Positions 7,848 through 16,863 of a stretch of DNA of 53,182 bases are shown here, one piece after another. Origin of the DNA: Fusobacteriaceae bacterium. GTDB taxonomy: Bacteria > Fusobacteriota > Fusobacteriia > Fusobacteriales > Fusobacteriaceae. Location of the stretch: the NCBI GenBank assembly GCA_031272775.1, contig JAISTB010000033.1, positions 1 to 53,182 on the forward strand, written 5' to 3'. Every line of letters begins with the position of its first letter. Position 1 is the first letter of the stretch. A program made the position numbers and the translations under genes. The notes beneath the pieces were generated by a model. It was not told the DNA's origin, made no database searches, and saw only the letters and a list, made by a program, of their open reading frames with translations.

Positions 7848-7940
7848 ATGTCGCGTACCGTCGTCATTATCAGCATACTTCTCGGTCTATTGCCCGTCAT
7901 TGGAGCGATGGACTTTATGCTGTATAATCCGGTTAGGTAG
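7848..7940 (+). CDS. Candidate 30-residue Val/Ile/Leu-rich leader peptide
   Basis: ATG at 7848, preceded by GGGGGAT at a suitable distance, TAG at 7938-7940. Thirteen of 30 residues are Val, Ile or Leu, with nine of the eleven positions 5-15 (VVIISILLGLL). Leucine is written with CTT, CTC, CTA, TTG and CTG, and one Ile is the rarer ATA, which would sample many tRNAs. A GC-rich hairpin (around 7961-7980) and an intrinsic terminator follow. I read it as an attenuator leader peptide. A small membrane toxin or a chance hydrophobic ORF are alternatives. Confidence 0.55.
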   Translation: MSRTVVIISILLGLLPVIGAMDFMLYNPVR

Positions 7941-7998
7941 CGAACAAGGGGAAAAAGCGTATCCGCGGACTTCCCCGCGTAATCATCAAGCAAAGACG

Positions 7999-8033
7999 GC
8001 AACCTGGCTGAAAATGAGCAGGTTGCTTTTTTT
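7999..8033 (+). terminator. Intrinsic terminator inside the lctP leader (attenuator)
   Basis: GCAACCTG (7999-8006) pairs with CAGGTTGC (8019-8026), followed by seven or eight T. It sits 59 bases after the leader stop codon and 100 bases before the lctP start. The CCGGTT at the end of the leader ORF (about 7931-7936) could pair, with one bulge, with AACCTGG in the 5' arm, giving a possible antiterminator. Confidence 0.7.
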
Positions 8034-8133
8034 ATCACAGACTGACGGGGTGAATATATGACTTAGCGTAACGACAGCGATTGCATTACGGAAAAAGGCT
8101 ACAGGCAATATCATATTGAAAAGGAGTGAGAAC

Positions 8134-9651
8134 ATGTTACTGTTTATTTTTGCAATGAGTCCGATTCTGCTGGTTTTGATCGGCATGATCGGTTTCAATC
8201 TTTCGGGAAAATACGTAGGTCCTGCGGCTTCCGTCTACGCGGCGATTATTTGTATTCTCTATTTCAACAAAGCGGATTATATGGTGACAAACGGTCTGGC
8301 CAAGGTGATCGGCGTCGATTATTACCAGGGGGCCAAAGAAGGCTTCAAGATCTTCTGTCTGATCTGGCCGGCCTTTATTGTGCTGAAGACGCTGATGAAT
8401 ACCGGCGCCATCGAAAAGATCAAAGAAGCGCTTTCGGGCGTTACGGATGACAAACGGATCCAGCTGATCTTGATCGGCGAGCTTTTCGTCGTGTTCCTCG
8501 AAGGAGCGGCGGGAGCGGGCAGTCCCGCGGCCGTGGCCGGTCCCTTCCTCGTGGCGCTGGGGATTGATCCCGTGCTTTCTGCGGCCATTGCCCTCATCGG
8601 CGACGGCATCTGTACGTCTTACGGCGGCGCAGGGCTCTCGACGATCGGCGGCGGGGCCTATCTCGTTCAGCAAGGCGTCGCGACCGCCAAGATGAACGGT
8701 ATGATGGCGGCCCGTCTCCACATCTGGGGATATATGATCGCGCCCGCGCTGATGATTTATCTCGTGTATGGGCGGAAAGGGTTCAAAAACCTCAAGGGCT
8801 ACCTGCTCTGGGCAAGTTTGTCGACGCCCGTGGTACTGATTTTCACGACTCATGTGCTGGGTCCGGAATTTGGCAGCCTCGGCACAGGAGCGATTTCCCT
8901 CGCTCTTTCGGCGGCCTTCCTGATGTTGGTCAAATTCAAGACGCCCGAGGAATACAAACAGACCGTCACCCTGACCGCGCAGAGCAGCCAGTATGGGAAA
9001 TTGCAGGCCTTCGCGCCTTACATCCTCATCGTGCTGGGCCTTCCCATTGTGCGCTTTACGGTACCCTGGAAGATCCTCACGATGTTCGGCTATATCGTAT
9101 GGGTAAATACGGTGCTCTTCCTCTGCTCCTTCTTCGGGGCCATGATCCTCAAAGTCAAACTTTCCGACTATTTCAAGATCGTGGGGAATTGTTTCAAGAC
9201 CCTTTTCCCGGCCTTTATCACCATCGGCTCCCTGCTCGTCGTGAGCAGCCTCATGAACCACTCGGGCATGATCCGGATCATGGCGGAATACTGCGCCCGG
9301 ATCGCGGGCAGGATCTATCCGGCCATGGCGGTACTCATCGGCGGTATCGGCGCCTTCATCACGGGCACCTGCCTCGGCTCCAATATCATGTTTGCCCCCA
9401 TGCACCTGATCGCGGCCCAGAACCTCAACCTGAACGTCCTGACCATCTTCGCCGGGTCCAATACCGGCGGTTCCCTCGGGAATATGATCTGTCCCAACAA
9501 CGTTATCGCGGCGGCGGCCACTGTGGGCGTCATCGGAAAAGAAGGGGCCATTATGAAAAAGACCTTCAAAGCCTTTTTCTTCCTGATTCCCGTCTATATG
9601 GTCGCGACGATGATCTATACCTTCATCGTTTTCCCCAACTGGACGATCTGA
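8134..9651 (+). CDS. lctP: L-lactate permease family transporter (2-hydroxy acid uptake)
   Basis: A 505-residue polytopic membrane protein of the LctP family, which symports lactate and related 2-hydroxy acids with protons. Typical blocks are FLEGAAGAGSPAAVAGPFL near residue 125 and GTCLGSNIMFAP and GSNTGGSLGNMICPNNVIA near 410-450. At least twelve hydrophobic segments alternate with short loops. The ATG at 8134 follows AAAAGGAGTGAGAAC; an upstream TTG at 8116 is less likely. It is followed by a 2-hydroxyacid dehydrogenase gene in the same operon and preceded by a leader with an attenuator. The real substrate may be a branched-chain hydroxy acid. Confidence 0.85.
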   Translation: MLLFIFAMSPILLVLIGMIGFNLSGKYVGPAASVYAAIICILYFNKADYMVTNGLAKVIGVDYYQGAKEGFKIFCLIWPAFIVLKTLMNTGAIEKIKEALSGVTDDKRIQLILIGELFVVFLEGAAGAGSPAAVAGPFLVALGIDPVLSAAIALIGDGICTSYGGAGLSTIGGGAYLVQQGVATAKMNGMMAARLHIWGYMIAPALMIYLVYGRKGFKNLKGYLLWASLSTPVVLIFTTHVLGPEFGSLGTGAISLALSAAFLMLVKFKTPEEYKQTVTLTAQSSQYGKLQAFAPYILIVLGLPIVRFTVPWKILTMFGYIVWVNTVLFLCSFFGAMILKVKLSDYFKIVGNCFKTLFPAFITIGSLLVVSSLMNHSGMIRIMAEYCARIAGRIYPAMAVLIGGIGAFITGTCLGSNIMFAPMHLIAAQNLNLNVLTIFAGSNTGGSLGNMICPNNVIAAAATVGVIGKEGAIMKKTFKAFFFLIPVYMVATMIYTFIVFPNWTI

Positions 9652-9732
9652 TCGGAAAAAACTGTTGGAAAAATGCGAAAAAAGAGGTATAATGTGTCAG
9701 ATCATCCAAACGTAAAAAGGAGGAAAATGTAA

Positions 9733-10677
9733 ATGGATATTCAAAGAAAAAAGATGGGCATCATCGGCGCTGGGCACGTGGGAAGCCATGTGGGCCTGGT
9801 CCTGAGCCTTCAAGGGGTATGCGACGAAATTGTCATGGTGGATATTGATAAGGACAAGGCCTATTCCCAGGCCCTCGATTGTATGGACGCCGCGCCTTTC
9901 TGCCCGAACCGGGTGACGATCACGGCCGGCGAAATGGCCGATCTCAAAGACGCCGACATGGTCGTGATTTCCGTGGGATCCATCATCGCCGGAGACCGGC
10001 TGGCCGAACGCGACATCTCCGTGGGCCTCGTCAAACAAGTGATTCCCGACCTGATGAAAACGGGCTTTAACGGATACATCCTGGTGATCACGAACCCCTG
10101 CGATATCATTACCTACGCCGTGTGGAAACTTTCGGGACTGCCGTCCCACAAGGTCATCGGGACGGGAACGGGGCTTGACTCCTCCCGTCTGAAGCGGATT
10201 TTGAGTAAACACAGCGGCGTGGATCCCCACTCCATCGACGCCTATATGATCGGCGAACACGGAGATTCGCAGTTCGCGGCGCTTTCATGCGCTTCCTTCG
10301 CCGGAAAGAAAATGACGGAATTGATGAAAGAAAAACCGGAAGTGTTCGGAAAACTGGACTTTGACGCGATCAGTACCGAAGCGGCCCAGGCCGGCTGGGA
10401 AGTCTTCAAAGGCAAAAAGAGCACGGAATTCGGTATCGCATGCACGCTGGCGCGGCTTGCCAACGCCATTTACCGGGATGAAAAGAAAATTTTCCCCGTC
10501 AGCACGCTCTTCAACGGCGAATACGGCTACAGCGGCGTTTATGCCGGCGTTCCCGCCGTCGTTGGACAGAACGGCGTCGAATATATCATCGAGCTGCCGA
10601 TCAGTGAGGACGAAAAGAAAAAACTGGAGCGGACCATGGCGACAATCCGCAAACACGTGGAATCCACGGGATTATAA
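9733..10677 (+). CDS. L-2-hydroxyacid dehydrogenase, HicDH-like (LDH/MDH family)
   Basis: A 314-residue NAD-dependent dehydrogenase. GAGHVGSHV (12-20) is the Rossmann motif, VITNPCDIIT near 118-127, GTGLDSSR with Arg152 and IGEHGDSQ with His176. The substrate loop reads VGSIIAGDRLAER (81-93). It lacks the Gln of lactate dehydrogenases (xxQKPGETR) and ends GDRLAE, like L-2-hydroxyisocaproate dehydrogenases. So I expect larger, branched 2-keto/2-hydroxy acids as substrates. AAGGAGGA precedes the ATG; a start-stop pair ATGTAA (9727-9732) lies directly before it. Plain L-lactate dehydrogenase is the alternative. Confidence 0.8.
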   Translation: MDIQRKKMGIIGAGHVGSHVGLVLSLQGVCDEIVMVDIDKDKAYSQALDCMDAAPFCPNRVTITAGEMADLKDADMVVISVGSIIAGDRLAERDISVGLVKQVIPDLMKTGFNGYILVITNPCDIITYAVWKLSGLPSHKVIGTGTGLDSSRLKRILSKHSGVDPHSIDAYMIGEHGDSQFAALSCASFAGKKMTELMKEKPEVFGKLDFDAISTEAAQAGWEVFKGKKSTEFGIACTLARLANAIYRDEKKIFPVSTLFNGEYGYSGVYAGVPAVVGQNGVEYIIELPISEDEKKKLERTMATIRKHVESTGL

Positions 10678-10735
10678 GACGCGCGGAAATTTTCCTGTCG
10701 AGCTTTTCCGACGCGAAATTTCCGATGGCGGACAA

Positions 10736-10765
10736 AAAGGGCGCGATGGCTTGTCGCGCCCTTTT
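10736..10765. terminator. Bidirectional terminator between dehydrogenase and recA
   Basis: GGGCGCGA (10739-10746) pairs with TCGCGCCC (10754-10761), flanked by AAAAA on one side and TTTT on the other, so it can stop both convergent transcripts. Confidence 0.8.
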
Positions 10766-10837
10766 GCCGTGTCATTTGTTTTCGCCGTTTTTCTATATGA
10801 ACTTGCTTTCGCAAGCAGGGAATGACTGTATCAAGCG

Positions 10838-12160
10838 TTATGCGATTTCTTCCCGTAATTCCGCGCCGGCGTCTTCTCCGGAGACGGACGGGGAACCCTT
10901 TTTGGAGGATTTGAGCTTGTGCTCGGCCATAATCGCCAGAACCGCGGACTCGATTTGCGCAAACAGCGCTTTGTCTTCTTCGAGCTTGGCTTTGACATTT
11001 TCCTTGCCCTGACCGAGACGCATATCCCCGAAGCTGAACCAGGCGCCGGCTTTGGCGATGACGTTATTCTCAAGAGCCAGCTCAAAGATTTCCCCGGTCC
11101 GGGTGATACCCCTGCCGTACATGATCTGGAAGGCGGCTTCCTTGAAGGGCGGCGCCACTTTGTTTTTCGTGACCTTGACGATGGTTTCGTTACCGATCAC
11201 GTCGTCGCCCTGCTTGACGGAACCGATCCGTTTGACTTCCATACGAACGGAAGAGTAGAATTTGAGCGCTTTCCCGCCGGTCGTGGTCGTCTGGGGCCCG
11301 AAGCCGAAGCCGCCGATTTTTTCCCGGATTTGGTTGATGAAGATCATGGTGGTTTTGGATTTGTTCAAGGTGCCCGTCAGTTTGCGCAGGGCCTTGGACA
11401 TGAGTCTCGCCTGAAGGCCCATCTGCTGGTCCGACATCTCGCCGTCGATCTCGACCTTGGGGACGAGGGCGGCAACGGAATCGACGACGATGACATCCAC
11501 GGCGCCGGAGCGCACGAGCATGTCGGCGATTTCCAGGGCCTGTTCCCCGTAATCGGGTTGGGAAATCAGAAGTTCGTCCACATCGACGCCCAGATTTTTG
11601 GCGTATTCAGGATCCAAGGCGTGCTCCGCGTCGATAAAGGCGCCGATTCCGCCGGCCTTTTGGGCCTCGGCGAGGATATGGAGGGCGATCGTGGTCTTGC
11701 CCGAGCTCTCCTGCCCGTAGACCTCGATGATTCGTCCCCGGGGAACGCCCCCTACGCCAAGGGCCATGTTCAAGTTCAGACTCCCGGTGGAAATGACTTC
11801 CACGGCCATGCTCTGACTTTCGCCCAGCTTCATGATGGAGCCGTCGCCGAAATCTTTTTTGATCTGCTTCATGGCAAGATCCAGCGCCTTGACTTTTTCA
11901 GGATTCAGGGGCTCCCGCGAAATTTCTTTTCCGCTCTCCTTGCCTTCTTTTTCTTTCAATTCTTTGATCTCTTTGATATTTTTGATCTCGCTCATGTTTT
12001 CCCTCCCTTCGATATGATCGCGTTTCATGGTCTCGCCGGTCTCTCCGGTCTTTTTGTTTTCTCCGCTTTCTCCGGCTTCCCCGGTTTCTTTGGCGTCTTT
12101 GATCAGTCTGATCTCTTTGTTTTCTTTGCTTTCTTTGTTGTCTCCCTTTGGTCTCGCCAT
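10838..12160 (-). CDS. recA: Recombinase RecA with charged N-terminal extension
   Basis: The core from about residue 86 is a full Rec[21 protein letters not shown], the Walker [20 protein letters not shown] and [12 protein letters not shown]. RecA coats single-stranded DNA, exchanges strands and triggers the SOS response. The first ~85 residues are low-complexity Lys/Glu/Gly/Thr sequence not found in ordinary RecA. Two starts have good ribosome sites: 12160 (GGGAGGGTGTGCC) and Met56 at 11995 (AAGGGAGGGAAAAC). Both produce an extended protein. The promoter at 12213-12240 serves both. No SOS box is obvious. Confidence 0.92.
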   Translation of the reverse strand: MARPKGDNKESKENKEIRLIKDAKETGEAGESGENKKTGETGETMKRDHIEGRENMSEIKNIKEIKELKEKEGKESGKEISREPLNPEKVKALDLAMKQIKKDFGDGSIMKLGESQSMAVEVISTGSLNLNMALGVGGVPRGRIIEVYGQESSGKTTIALHILAEAQKAGGIGAFIDAEHALDPEYAKNLGVDVDELLISQPDYGEQALEIADMLVRSGAVDVIVVDSVAALVPKVEIDGEMSDQQMGLQARLMSKALRKLTGTLNKSKTTMIFINQIREKIGGFGFGPQTTTTGGKALKFYSSVRMEVKRIGSVKQGDDVIGNETIVKVTKNKVAPPFKEAAFQIMYGRGITRTGEIFELALENNVIAKAGAWFSFGDMRLGQGKENVKAKLEEDKALFAQIESAVLAIMAEHKLKSSKKGSPSVSGEDAGAELREEIA

Positions 12161-12212
12161 GGCACACCCTCCCGTGTTGAAAAAATAAAACTATAAATAA
12201 CTATATATACGA

Positions 12213-12240
12213 ATTATAACATAAAATCTTATAATGTCAA
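12213..12240 (-). promoter_or_regulatory. Promoter of recA
   Basis: On the minus strand TTGACA (12235-12240), 16 bases, TATAAT (12213-12218). Both boxes are consensus. The expected RNA start is about 45 bases before the first recA start codon. Confidence 0.8.
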
Positions 12241-12336
12241 GGCTTTTTTTTCAAATGAGCAAAAATTTTTCGACGCGGGAAATTTTCTTTTTGCTGAAAA
12301 ATTACGCCTGATTTTCCAAAAAAAGCGTAAAAACTA

Positions 12337-12366
12337 TAGACAAATCGGGAAATGAGGTGATATAAT
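12337..12366 (+). promoter_or_regulatory. Promoter of the DUF116 gene
   Basis: TAGACA (12337-12342) and TATAAT (12361-12366) with an 18-base spacer, 26 bases upstream of the start codon. The operon downstream may use it too. Confidence 0.6.
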
Positions 12367-12392
12367 GAAATATATGGATCAAGAGGGCTGAA

Positions 12393-12941
12393 ATGATTAA
12401 AGATTTTCTGATAAAAATGCTGTATCGCTGCTATTATGCCCGTTACCTGCTCAGCGAAATGGGGAAATCCGACCGGCACAAGGAATGGAGCACGGTCGCC
12501 GAAGGCTTCGTGGCCTTCAATAACAAGAGGGTTCTGCGGAAATACCGGAACGGGAAGGTTTCCCCGGACAGGATCCTGATTTTGCTGCCTCACTGTTTGC
12601 AGAGCAGTTTTTGCCCGCTCAGGATCACCACGGAAATCAGGAATTGTAAAAACTGCGGAAAATGCGTGATCGGCAGGCTCCAGCAACTTTCGGACACATA
12701 CAAAGTCTCTACAAAAGTGGCGACAGGAGGGACTTTGGCGAGAAAATACATCAAAGAAATAAAAGCAAAACTGGTAATCGCCGTAGCGTGCAAACGGGAT
12801 CTGATTTCAGGAATTTGTGATACCATCCCGGCGGTGGATGTCTACGGCATATTCAATGAAATAGTCAACGAACCCTGCCTCGATACCACGGTTTCCGCGG
12901 AGAAAATAGAGGCGGTCCTAGCGATGGTCTGCCAAAACTGA
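12393..12941 (+). CDS. DUF116 domain protein
   Basis: A 182-residue protein of the DUF116 family, whose function is unknown. The cysteine-rich block ILLPHCLQSSFCPLR then CKNCGKCVIG (residues about 63-92) suggests a metal or Fe-S site. It is followed by TKVATGGTLARKYI and VIAVACKRDLISGI and a last PCLDTTV. These are the conserved DUF116 segments. The gene has its own promoter and lies 41 bases before the TPR gene of the TonB cluster, so read-through is likely. A link to the envelope genes is only positional. Confidence 0.75.
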   Translation: MIKDFLIKMLYRCYYARYLLSEMGKSDRHKEWSTVAEGFVAFNNKRVLRKYRNGKVSPDRILILLPHCLQSSFCPLRITTEIRNCKNCGKCVIGRLQQLSDTYKVSTKVATGGTLARKYIKEIKAKLVIAVACKRDLISGICDTIPAVDVYGIFNEIVNEPCLDTTVSAEKIEAVLAMVCQN

Positions 12942-12982
12942 AGGGCGGGGTCAGTGGAGACTACAAATCAATTGGAGGAAAA

Positions 12983-15808
12983 ATGAAAAGAGCACTGTTG
13001 ATTTTGGCGATATTCTTAGGCGGGGCCTTGACGGCCTTCGCCGGGGAGCGGGATGATCTCACCTATCTGGATGAATTATACAGCCAGAAAAAATTCTCCC
13101 TCGCCATCGAGGAATCCAACAAGTTTATCTCGGCGTATCCGAAGTCCAGGTACATCCCGAGGGTGGCCGAGCGCCTCGCGAAAACCTATTTCCTCGAAGG
13201 GGATTACGCCAACGCGGCAAAATTTTTCAAGCTTACCGCCGATACCAACAAAAAACAATCGGACGACGAGCTCAATTATTACCTCATGCGCGCCTACGCC
13301 GCCATGGGCAATAAAAAAGAAAGCGACTATTACCAGCTTTTGATCGGACGGTCCAGCGAATATTACCAGCGCGGGGTCTACGAGGTCGGCATGGAATATA
13401 TCGCCCGGGAGAATTATTCCGCCGCCGCGGGCAAACTCGAAGAACTGGTATTGAGCGGCGGAAAATACAAAAACGACGCGCTTTTGGGCCTTGCTCTGAT
13501 GGACTACAACTCGAAAAAATACGACGCCGCGGCCGGGCGCCTGAATCAACTGGGCCAGATCAAGCAGAACGACAAGAATTTTGCCGTTGTCAACTATCTC
13601 CTCGGCAGCGTTGCCGCCAAAACGAACAAGAAAACCCAGGCCATGGAATACTTCAAGGCCGTAACCGATAAAGACGCGACGTCCACCTACGGCAAGCGCT
13701 CCCTCGTCTCGCTGGCGGAGCTCTATATGGAAGCCAATCGCACGGCCGACGTCGAAAAACTTCTGGGCGCGGTCCAGAGCGACAAAGAAAAAAACGAGAT
13801 CTATGTGATGCTGGGCGACGGCGCCGCCGACAGCAAAAATTACGCCAAGGCCGTCTCTTATTATCAGAAAAATACCGATCCGAAAAACCTGCAGGCCATC
13901 TACGGCCTGGGCTATTCCTACTATCGGCAGGGGCAGTACGCCGAGGCGCGCAAGCAGTTTGACAAACTGGCGAATACCTCTTATTACGCGCGTTCCCTGT
14001 TTTACAGCTTCAACTGCGATTTCAAGCTCAAGGACTACAAGCGGATCCTTGAAAAGCGCAACGTCCTCGATAAGGTGAAACTCTCCCAGGACGACGCCGC
14101 CAACATCCGGGAGATCATCGCCAACGCCGCCTACGAGACCGGCGACATGGCTCTCGCCAATACCTATTACCGCGATATCTACGGAAAGAATCAGTCCGCG
14201 GAAAATTTGTACAAAGTCATCGTCGTGGCCGCGAAAAACGGTGATATTCCGTCCCTCGAAAAGGCTTTCGGGGATTATGTCAAGGCCTGGCCCGACGACG
14301 CGGTCTACCGGACGCGGATCTACAACGCCATGGGGACGACCTATTACGACAAAAACCGGATCAACGACGCCATCGACATTTACAAGCAGTATCTCGAAAA
14401 AGGCGAAGATCCCACGATCCTTGAAAATCTCAAGGCCATGCTCCTCAATACAAAGCGCTACGGCGAACTGTTGACCTATCTCGAAAAAAGTCCCGTTACG
14501 GCCGAAAACAATTATCTGAAAGGCATCGCGGCCCTGGGTCTTGCCGACTACGACAAGGCGAAGAAGAGCTTCGACCTCGTGATCGCCGACGGCGCGGCCG
14601 ACCCGGAACTTTCCGCCAAGGCCAAATTGGGGAAAGTCCGGACGGATTTTCTCAACGGAAAATATCAGGATACGATCAAGGACGGCGACGCCTATCTGAC
14701 GCTGAAGGACGCTCCCGACAAGGAGGAGGTTTTGGACAAAATCGGCATCAGCTGGTTCCGCCTCGACAATTTCGCCAAGAGCCGCGAGACCTACGAGAAG
14801 CTCGCGGGGAACCCGCAGTATGACGAATACGCCAATTTCCAGATCGCCGAAAGCTGGTACGGCGAAAAGAACCTGCAAAAAGCCAGAGAGAGCTACAAGG
14901 CCGTTTACGACCGCTTCCCGAACGGAGAATATTCGGAAAAAGCCTATTACTGGTATCTCAATACGCTTGCCAATATGGGGGACATGTCCGCCTTTGATCG
15001 GGACAAGGGTCTCTTCCTCGAAAAATACCCCAAAAGCCAGATGCGGGACAACATCCTGATGCTTTCCGGCGCGGTTTATGAGACCATGAAGGATAACGAA
15101 AAGGCCGTCGAGTATTATCAGAACCTCTATGACAGCTCAAAAAATGAGAACATCAAGGCCAACGCCGCCGAGAGGATCATGGAGATTCTCCTGATCAACA
15201 ACAAAGTGGAGGACGCGAAAAAATTTGTCGTCAAGATGCCCGAAGGGGAAATGAAGATGTATTACAGCTCCATCATCTATGAGAAGGACGGCAACGAGGA
15301 CGCGGCCCTCAAGGAATACGAAAAACTCAAGAGTTCACCCAAATACGGCGATTACGCCTATCTCAATTCCGGCACCTATTATTTCGCGAAAAAAGATTTC
15401 GCCAAGGCCAGAGAGAACTATCAGAAATCCCTCGATATGGAAAAAAGCAAATACAAGGACCTCGCCACGTTTCAGCTGGCCGCGTGCGACGAGATGGAAG
15501 GGAATTGGGAACAGGCCTACCGGGGCTACACAAAATGCTACGTGCTCTATCTCGGCAAATATTACCAGGTTGCCAAGATCAAAGCGGGACAGATGGCGGA
15601 AAAGACCGGAAAATTGCAGGAAGCAATCAATATTTATAAAGAGTTGTACCAAATGGGAGACGCGTTGTCGTACAAGGAATTTGTCACAGAGCGTATGGTT
15701 TATTATTCCATCAAGTCCAACCGGAAAGATGAGGCCCGGAAGTACAATACGGAACTGGCCAGACTCAACCAGGGCCTTGCGGACAAATATGCCGAGATCA
15801 TCAAATAA
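12983..15808 (+). CDS. Large periplasmic TPR protein of the TonB cluster
   Basis: A 941-residue protein. Residues 1-20 are a signal peptide ending TAFA before GERDD. The rest is an almost continuous solenoid of tetratricopeptide repeats (for example YAEARKQFDKLAN, FAKSRETYEKLAG, FAKARENYQKSLDM), each about 34 residues. Such proteins act as scaffolds at the envelope. AATTGGAGGAAAA precedes the ATG. It leads a tight run of six genes with ExbB, ExbD and TonB, so a structural or substrate-handling role with the TonB motor is likely. The exact partner is unknown. A TPR of this type before exbB is known from Fusobacterium-like genomes, as far as I recall. Confidence 0.8.
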   Translation: MKRALLILAIFLGGALTAFAGERDDLTYLDELYSQKKFSLAIEESNKFISAYPKSRYIPRVAERLAKTYFLEGDYANAAKFFKLTADTNKKQSDDELNYYLMRAYAAMGNKKESDYYQLLIGRSSEYYQRGVYEVGMEYIARENYSAAAGKLEELVLSGGKYKNDALLGLALMDYNSKKYDAAAGRLNQLGQIKQNDKNFAVVNYLLGSVAAKTNKKTQAMEYFKAVTDKDATSTYGKRSLVSLAELYMEANRTADVEKLLGAVQSDKEKNEIYVMLGDGAADSKNYAKAVSYYQKNTDPKNLQAIYGLGYSYYRQGQYAEARKQFDKLANTSYYARSLFYSFNCDFKLKDYKRILEKRNVLDKVKLSQDDAANIREIIANAAYETGDMALANTYYRDIYGKNQSAENLYKVIVVAAKNGDIPSLEKAFGDYVKAWPDDAVYRTRIYNAMGTTYYDKNRINDAIDIYKQYLEKGEDPTILENLKAMLLNTKRYGELLTYLEKSPVTAENNYLKGIAALGLADYDKAKKSFDLVIADGAADPELSAKAKLGKVRTDFLNGKYQDTIKDGDAYLTLKDAPDKEEVLDKIGISWFRLDNFAKSRETYEKLAGNPQYDEYANFQIAESWYGEKNLQKARESYKAVYDRFPNGEYSEKAYYWYLNTLANMGDMSAFDRDKGLFLEKYPKSQMRDNILMLSGAVYETMKDNEKAVEYYQNLYDSSKNENIKANAAERIMEILLINNKVEDAKKFVVKMPEGEMKMYYSSIIYEKDGNEDAALKEYEKLKSSPKYGDYAYLNSGTYYFAKKDFAKARENYQKSLDMEKSKYKDLATFQLAACDEMEGNWEQAYRGYTKCYVLYLGKYYQVAKIKAGQMAEKTGKLQEAINIYKELYQMGDALSYKEFVTERMVYYSIKSNRKDEARKYNTELARLNQGLADKYAEIIK

Positions 15809-15840
15809 CGGTTTGACCATCAGAATCAAGGAGGCAGAAA

Positions 15841-16194
15841 ATGAAAAAAATTGCGTTGGGTCTGTTGCTTGTGTTTTCCCTTTGCGCGTCCGGCGCCCGT
15901 GAAGTGGTGCTCGATAAAGAAGTGGTGGGCGTGAATAAGGCCCAGCTCGATCAGAAGAAAATTTCCGCGGAGAATATCACGATAGAGGAAGAAATCGACG
16001 AAGAGGAAACGGGCGAATTCGTCAGCAGCGCCAGAGCCGGGGGAGAGGAACAGATCAAAGTGGCCGAGCAGGACAAGAGCCGGCTGACCCGGGAAGTGTC
16101 GACGGTTCCCAAAAAGGAGAAGAAGCGGGGCGGCGCGATCAAATGGATCCTCGGCGCTATCGGCGTTACGGCGGCCCTCGTCGTGGCCTTGTAA
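15841..16194 (+). CDS. Small exported protein with C-terminal membrane segment
   Basis: A 117-residue protein. Residues 1-19 form a signal peptide (ALGLLLVFSLCASG) with a Cys but no clean lipobox. The middle is strongly acidic (EEEIDEEETGEF) and then basic (PKKEKKRGG). The end, IKWILGAIGVTAALVVAL, is a transmembrane segment. It would be a small periplasmic protein anchored in the inner membrane. It lies 32 bases after the TPR gene and 36 before exbB, with a GGAGG site. I do not recognise the family; its position suggests an accessory subunit of the TonB system. Confidence 0.6.
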   Translation: MKKIALGLLLVFSLCASGAREVVLDKEVVGVNKAQLDQKKISAENITIEEEIDEEETGEFVSSARAGGEEQIKVAEQDKSRLTREVSTVPKKEKKRGGAIKWILGAIGVTAALVVAL

Positions 16195-16230
16195 GTATGA
16201 CAAAAAGCACTTGATGAAGGAGAGAACTGT

Positions 16231-16839
16231 ATGTATTGGCTGAAGAGCGGTGGAATTTTAATGTATTTTATCGTCGCCATGTCCGTGATCGGTTTCGCGG
16301 TGATCATTGAGCGACTGATCTATTTCGGCATCCGGGAACGGCACAACAACGGAGAGATCACGCCCGCCGTCAAAAAAAGCATCGAAGGCGGCAACATCAA
16401 AGAAGCCGTTCTGGCCCTGGACAAGGAAAAAAGCTCCAGTTCGCGGGTACTCTGCGACGTGCTGATCTATTACTACAAAACGAAAAGCGCCAATGTGATT
16501 TCCCTGGAAGAGAAGGCCAAAGAAAGCGCGATGGCGAGACTTCCGATGATCGAGCGCAACATGTGGCTGCTGTCCCTCGTGGCAAACGCGACGCCGCTCC
16601 TGGGGCTCCTCGGTACGGTAACGGGCATGATCAAAACCTTCCACGCCGTATCCATTTACGGAACCGGAGACGCGTCCGTCCTCGCGGCGGGGATCTCCGA
16701 AGCGCTCATTACCACGGCGGCCGGATTGATCGCCGCCATACCCGCTCTCTTCTTCTACAATTATTTCAACCGGAAAATAGATGAGACCGTCAGCCATATC
16801 GAGAAAAACTCGACAGAATTGATCAATTTATTCCGCTGA
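16231..16839 (+). CDS. exbB: ExbB/TolQ/MotA family proton channel
   Basis: A 202-residue inner-membrane protein with three hydrophobic segments: GGILMYFIVAMSVIGFAVII near the N-terminus and two in the second half (LSLVANATPLLGLLGTVTGM and ITTAAGLIAAIPALFFYN). The TPLLGLLGTVTGMI and TTAAGLIAAIPAL motifs are diagnostic. With ExbD it uses the proton gradient to energise TonB. GAAGGAGAG precedes the ATG. Length is typical. TolQ is possible, but a tonB gene follows. Confidence 0.9.
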   Translation: MYWLKSGGILMYFIVAMSVIGFAVIIERLIYFGIRERHNNGEITPAVKKSIEGGNIKEAVLALDKEKSSSSRVLCDVLIYYYKTKSANVISLEEKAKESAMARLPMIERNMWLLSLVANATPLLGLLGTVTGMIKTFHAVSIYGTGDASVLAAGISEALITTAAGLIAAIPALFFYNYFNRKIDETVSHIEKNSTELINLFR

Positions 16840-16863
16840 CCGCGGAAAAACACGGAGTGAATC

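Noticed and set aside
7848-7940. Type I toxin of the small hydrophobic kind
   Set aside because: Size and hydrophobicity fit, but no antisense promoter or overlapping RNA is evident, and the same layout before ilvE with matching amino acids favours a leader peptide. Not excluded.
8137-9405. Long minus-strand open frame opposite lctP
   Set aside because: It mirrors the codon pattern of the plus-strand permease, gives a His/Arg/Asp-rich unlikely protein and has no ribosome site.
13076-14878. 600-codon minus-strand frame opposite the TPR gene
   Set aside because: It is a shadow caused by high G+C third positions of the TPR gene; the product resembles nothing and lacks a ribosome site.
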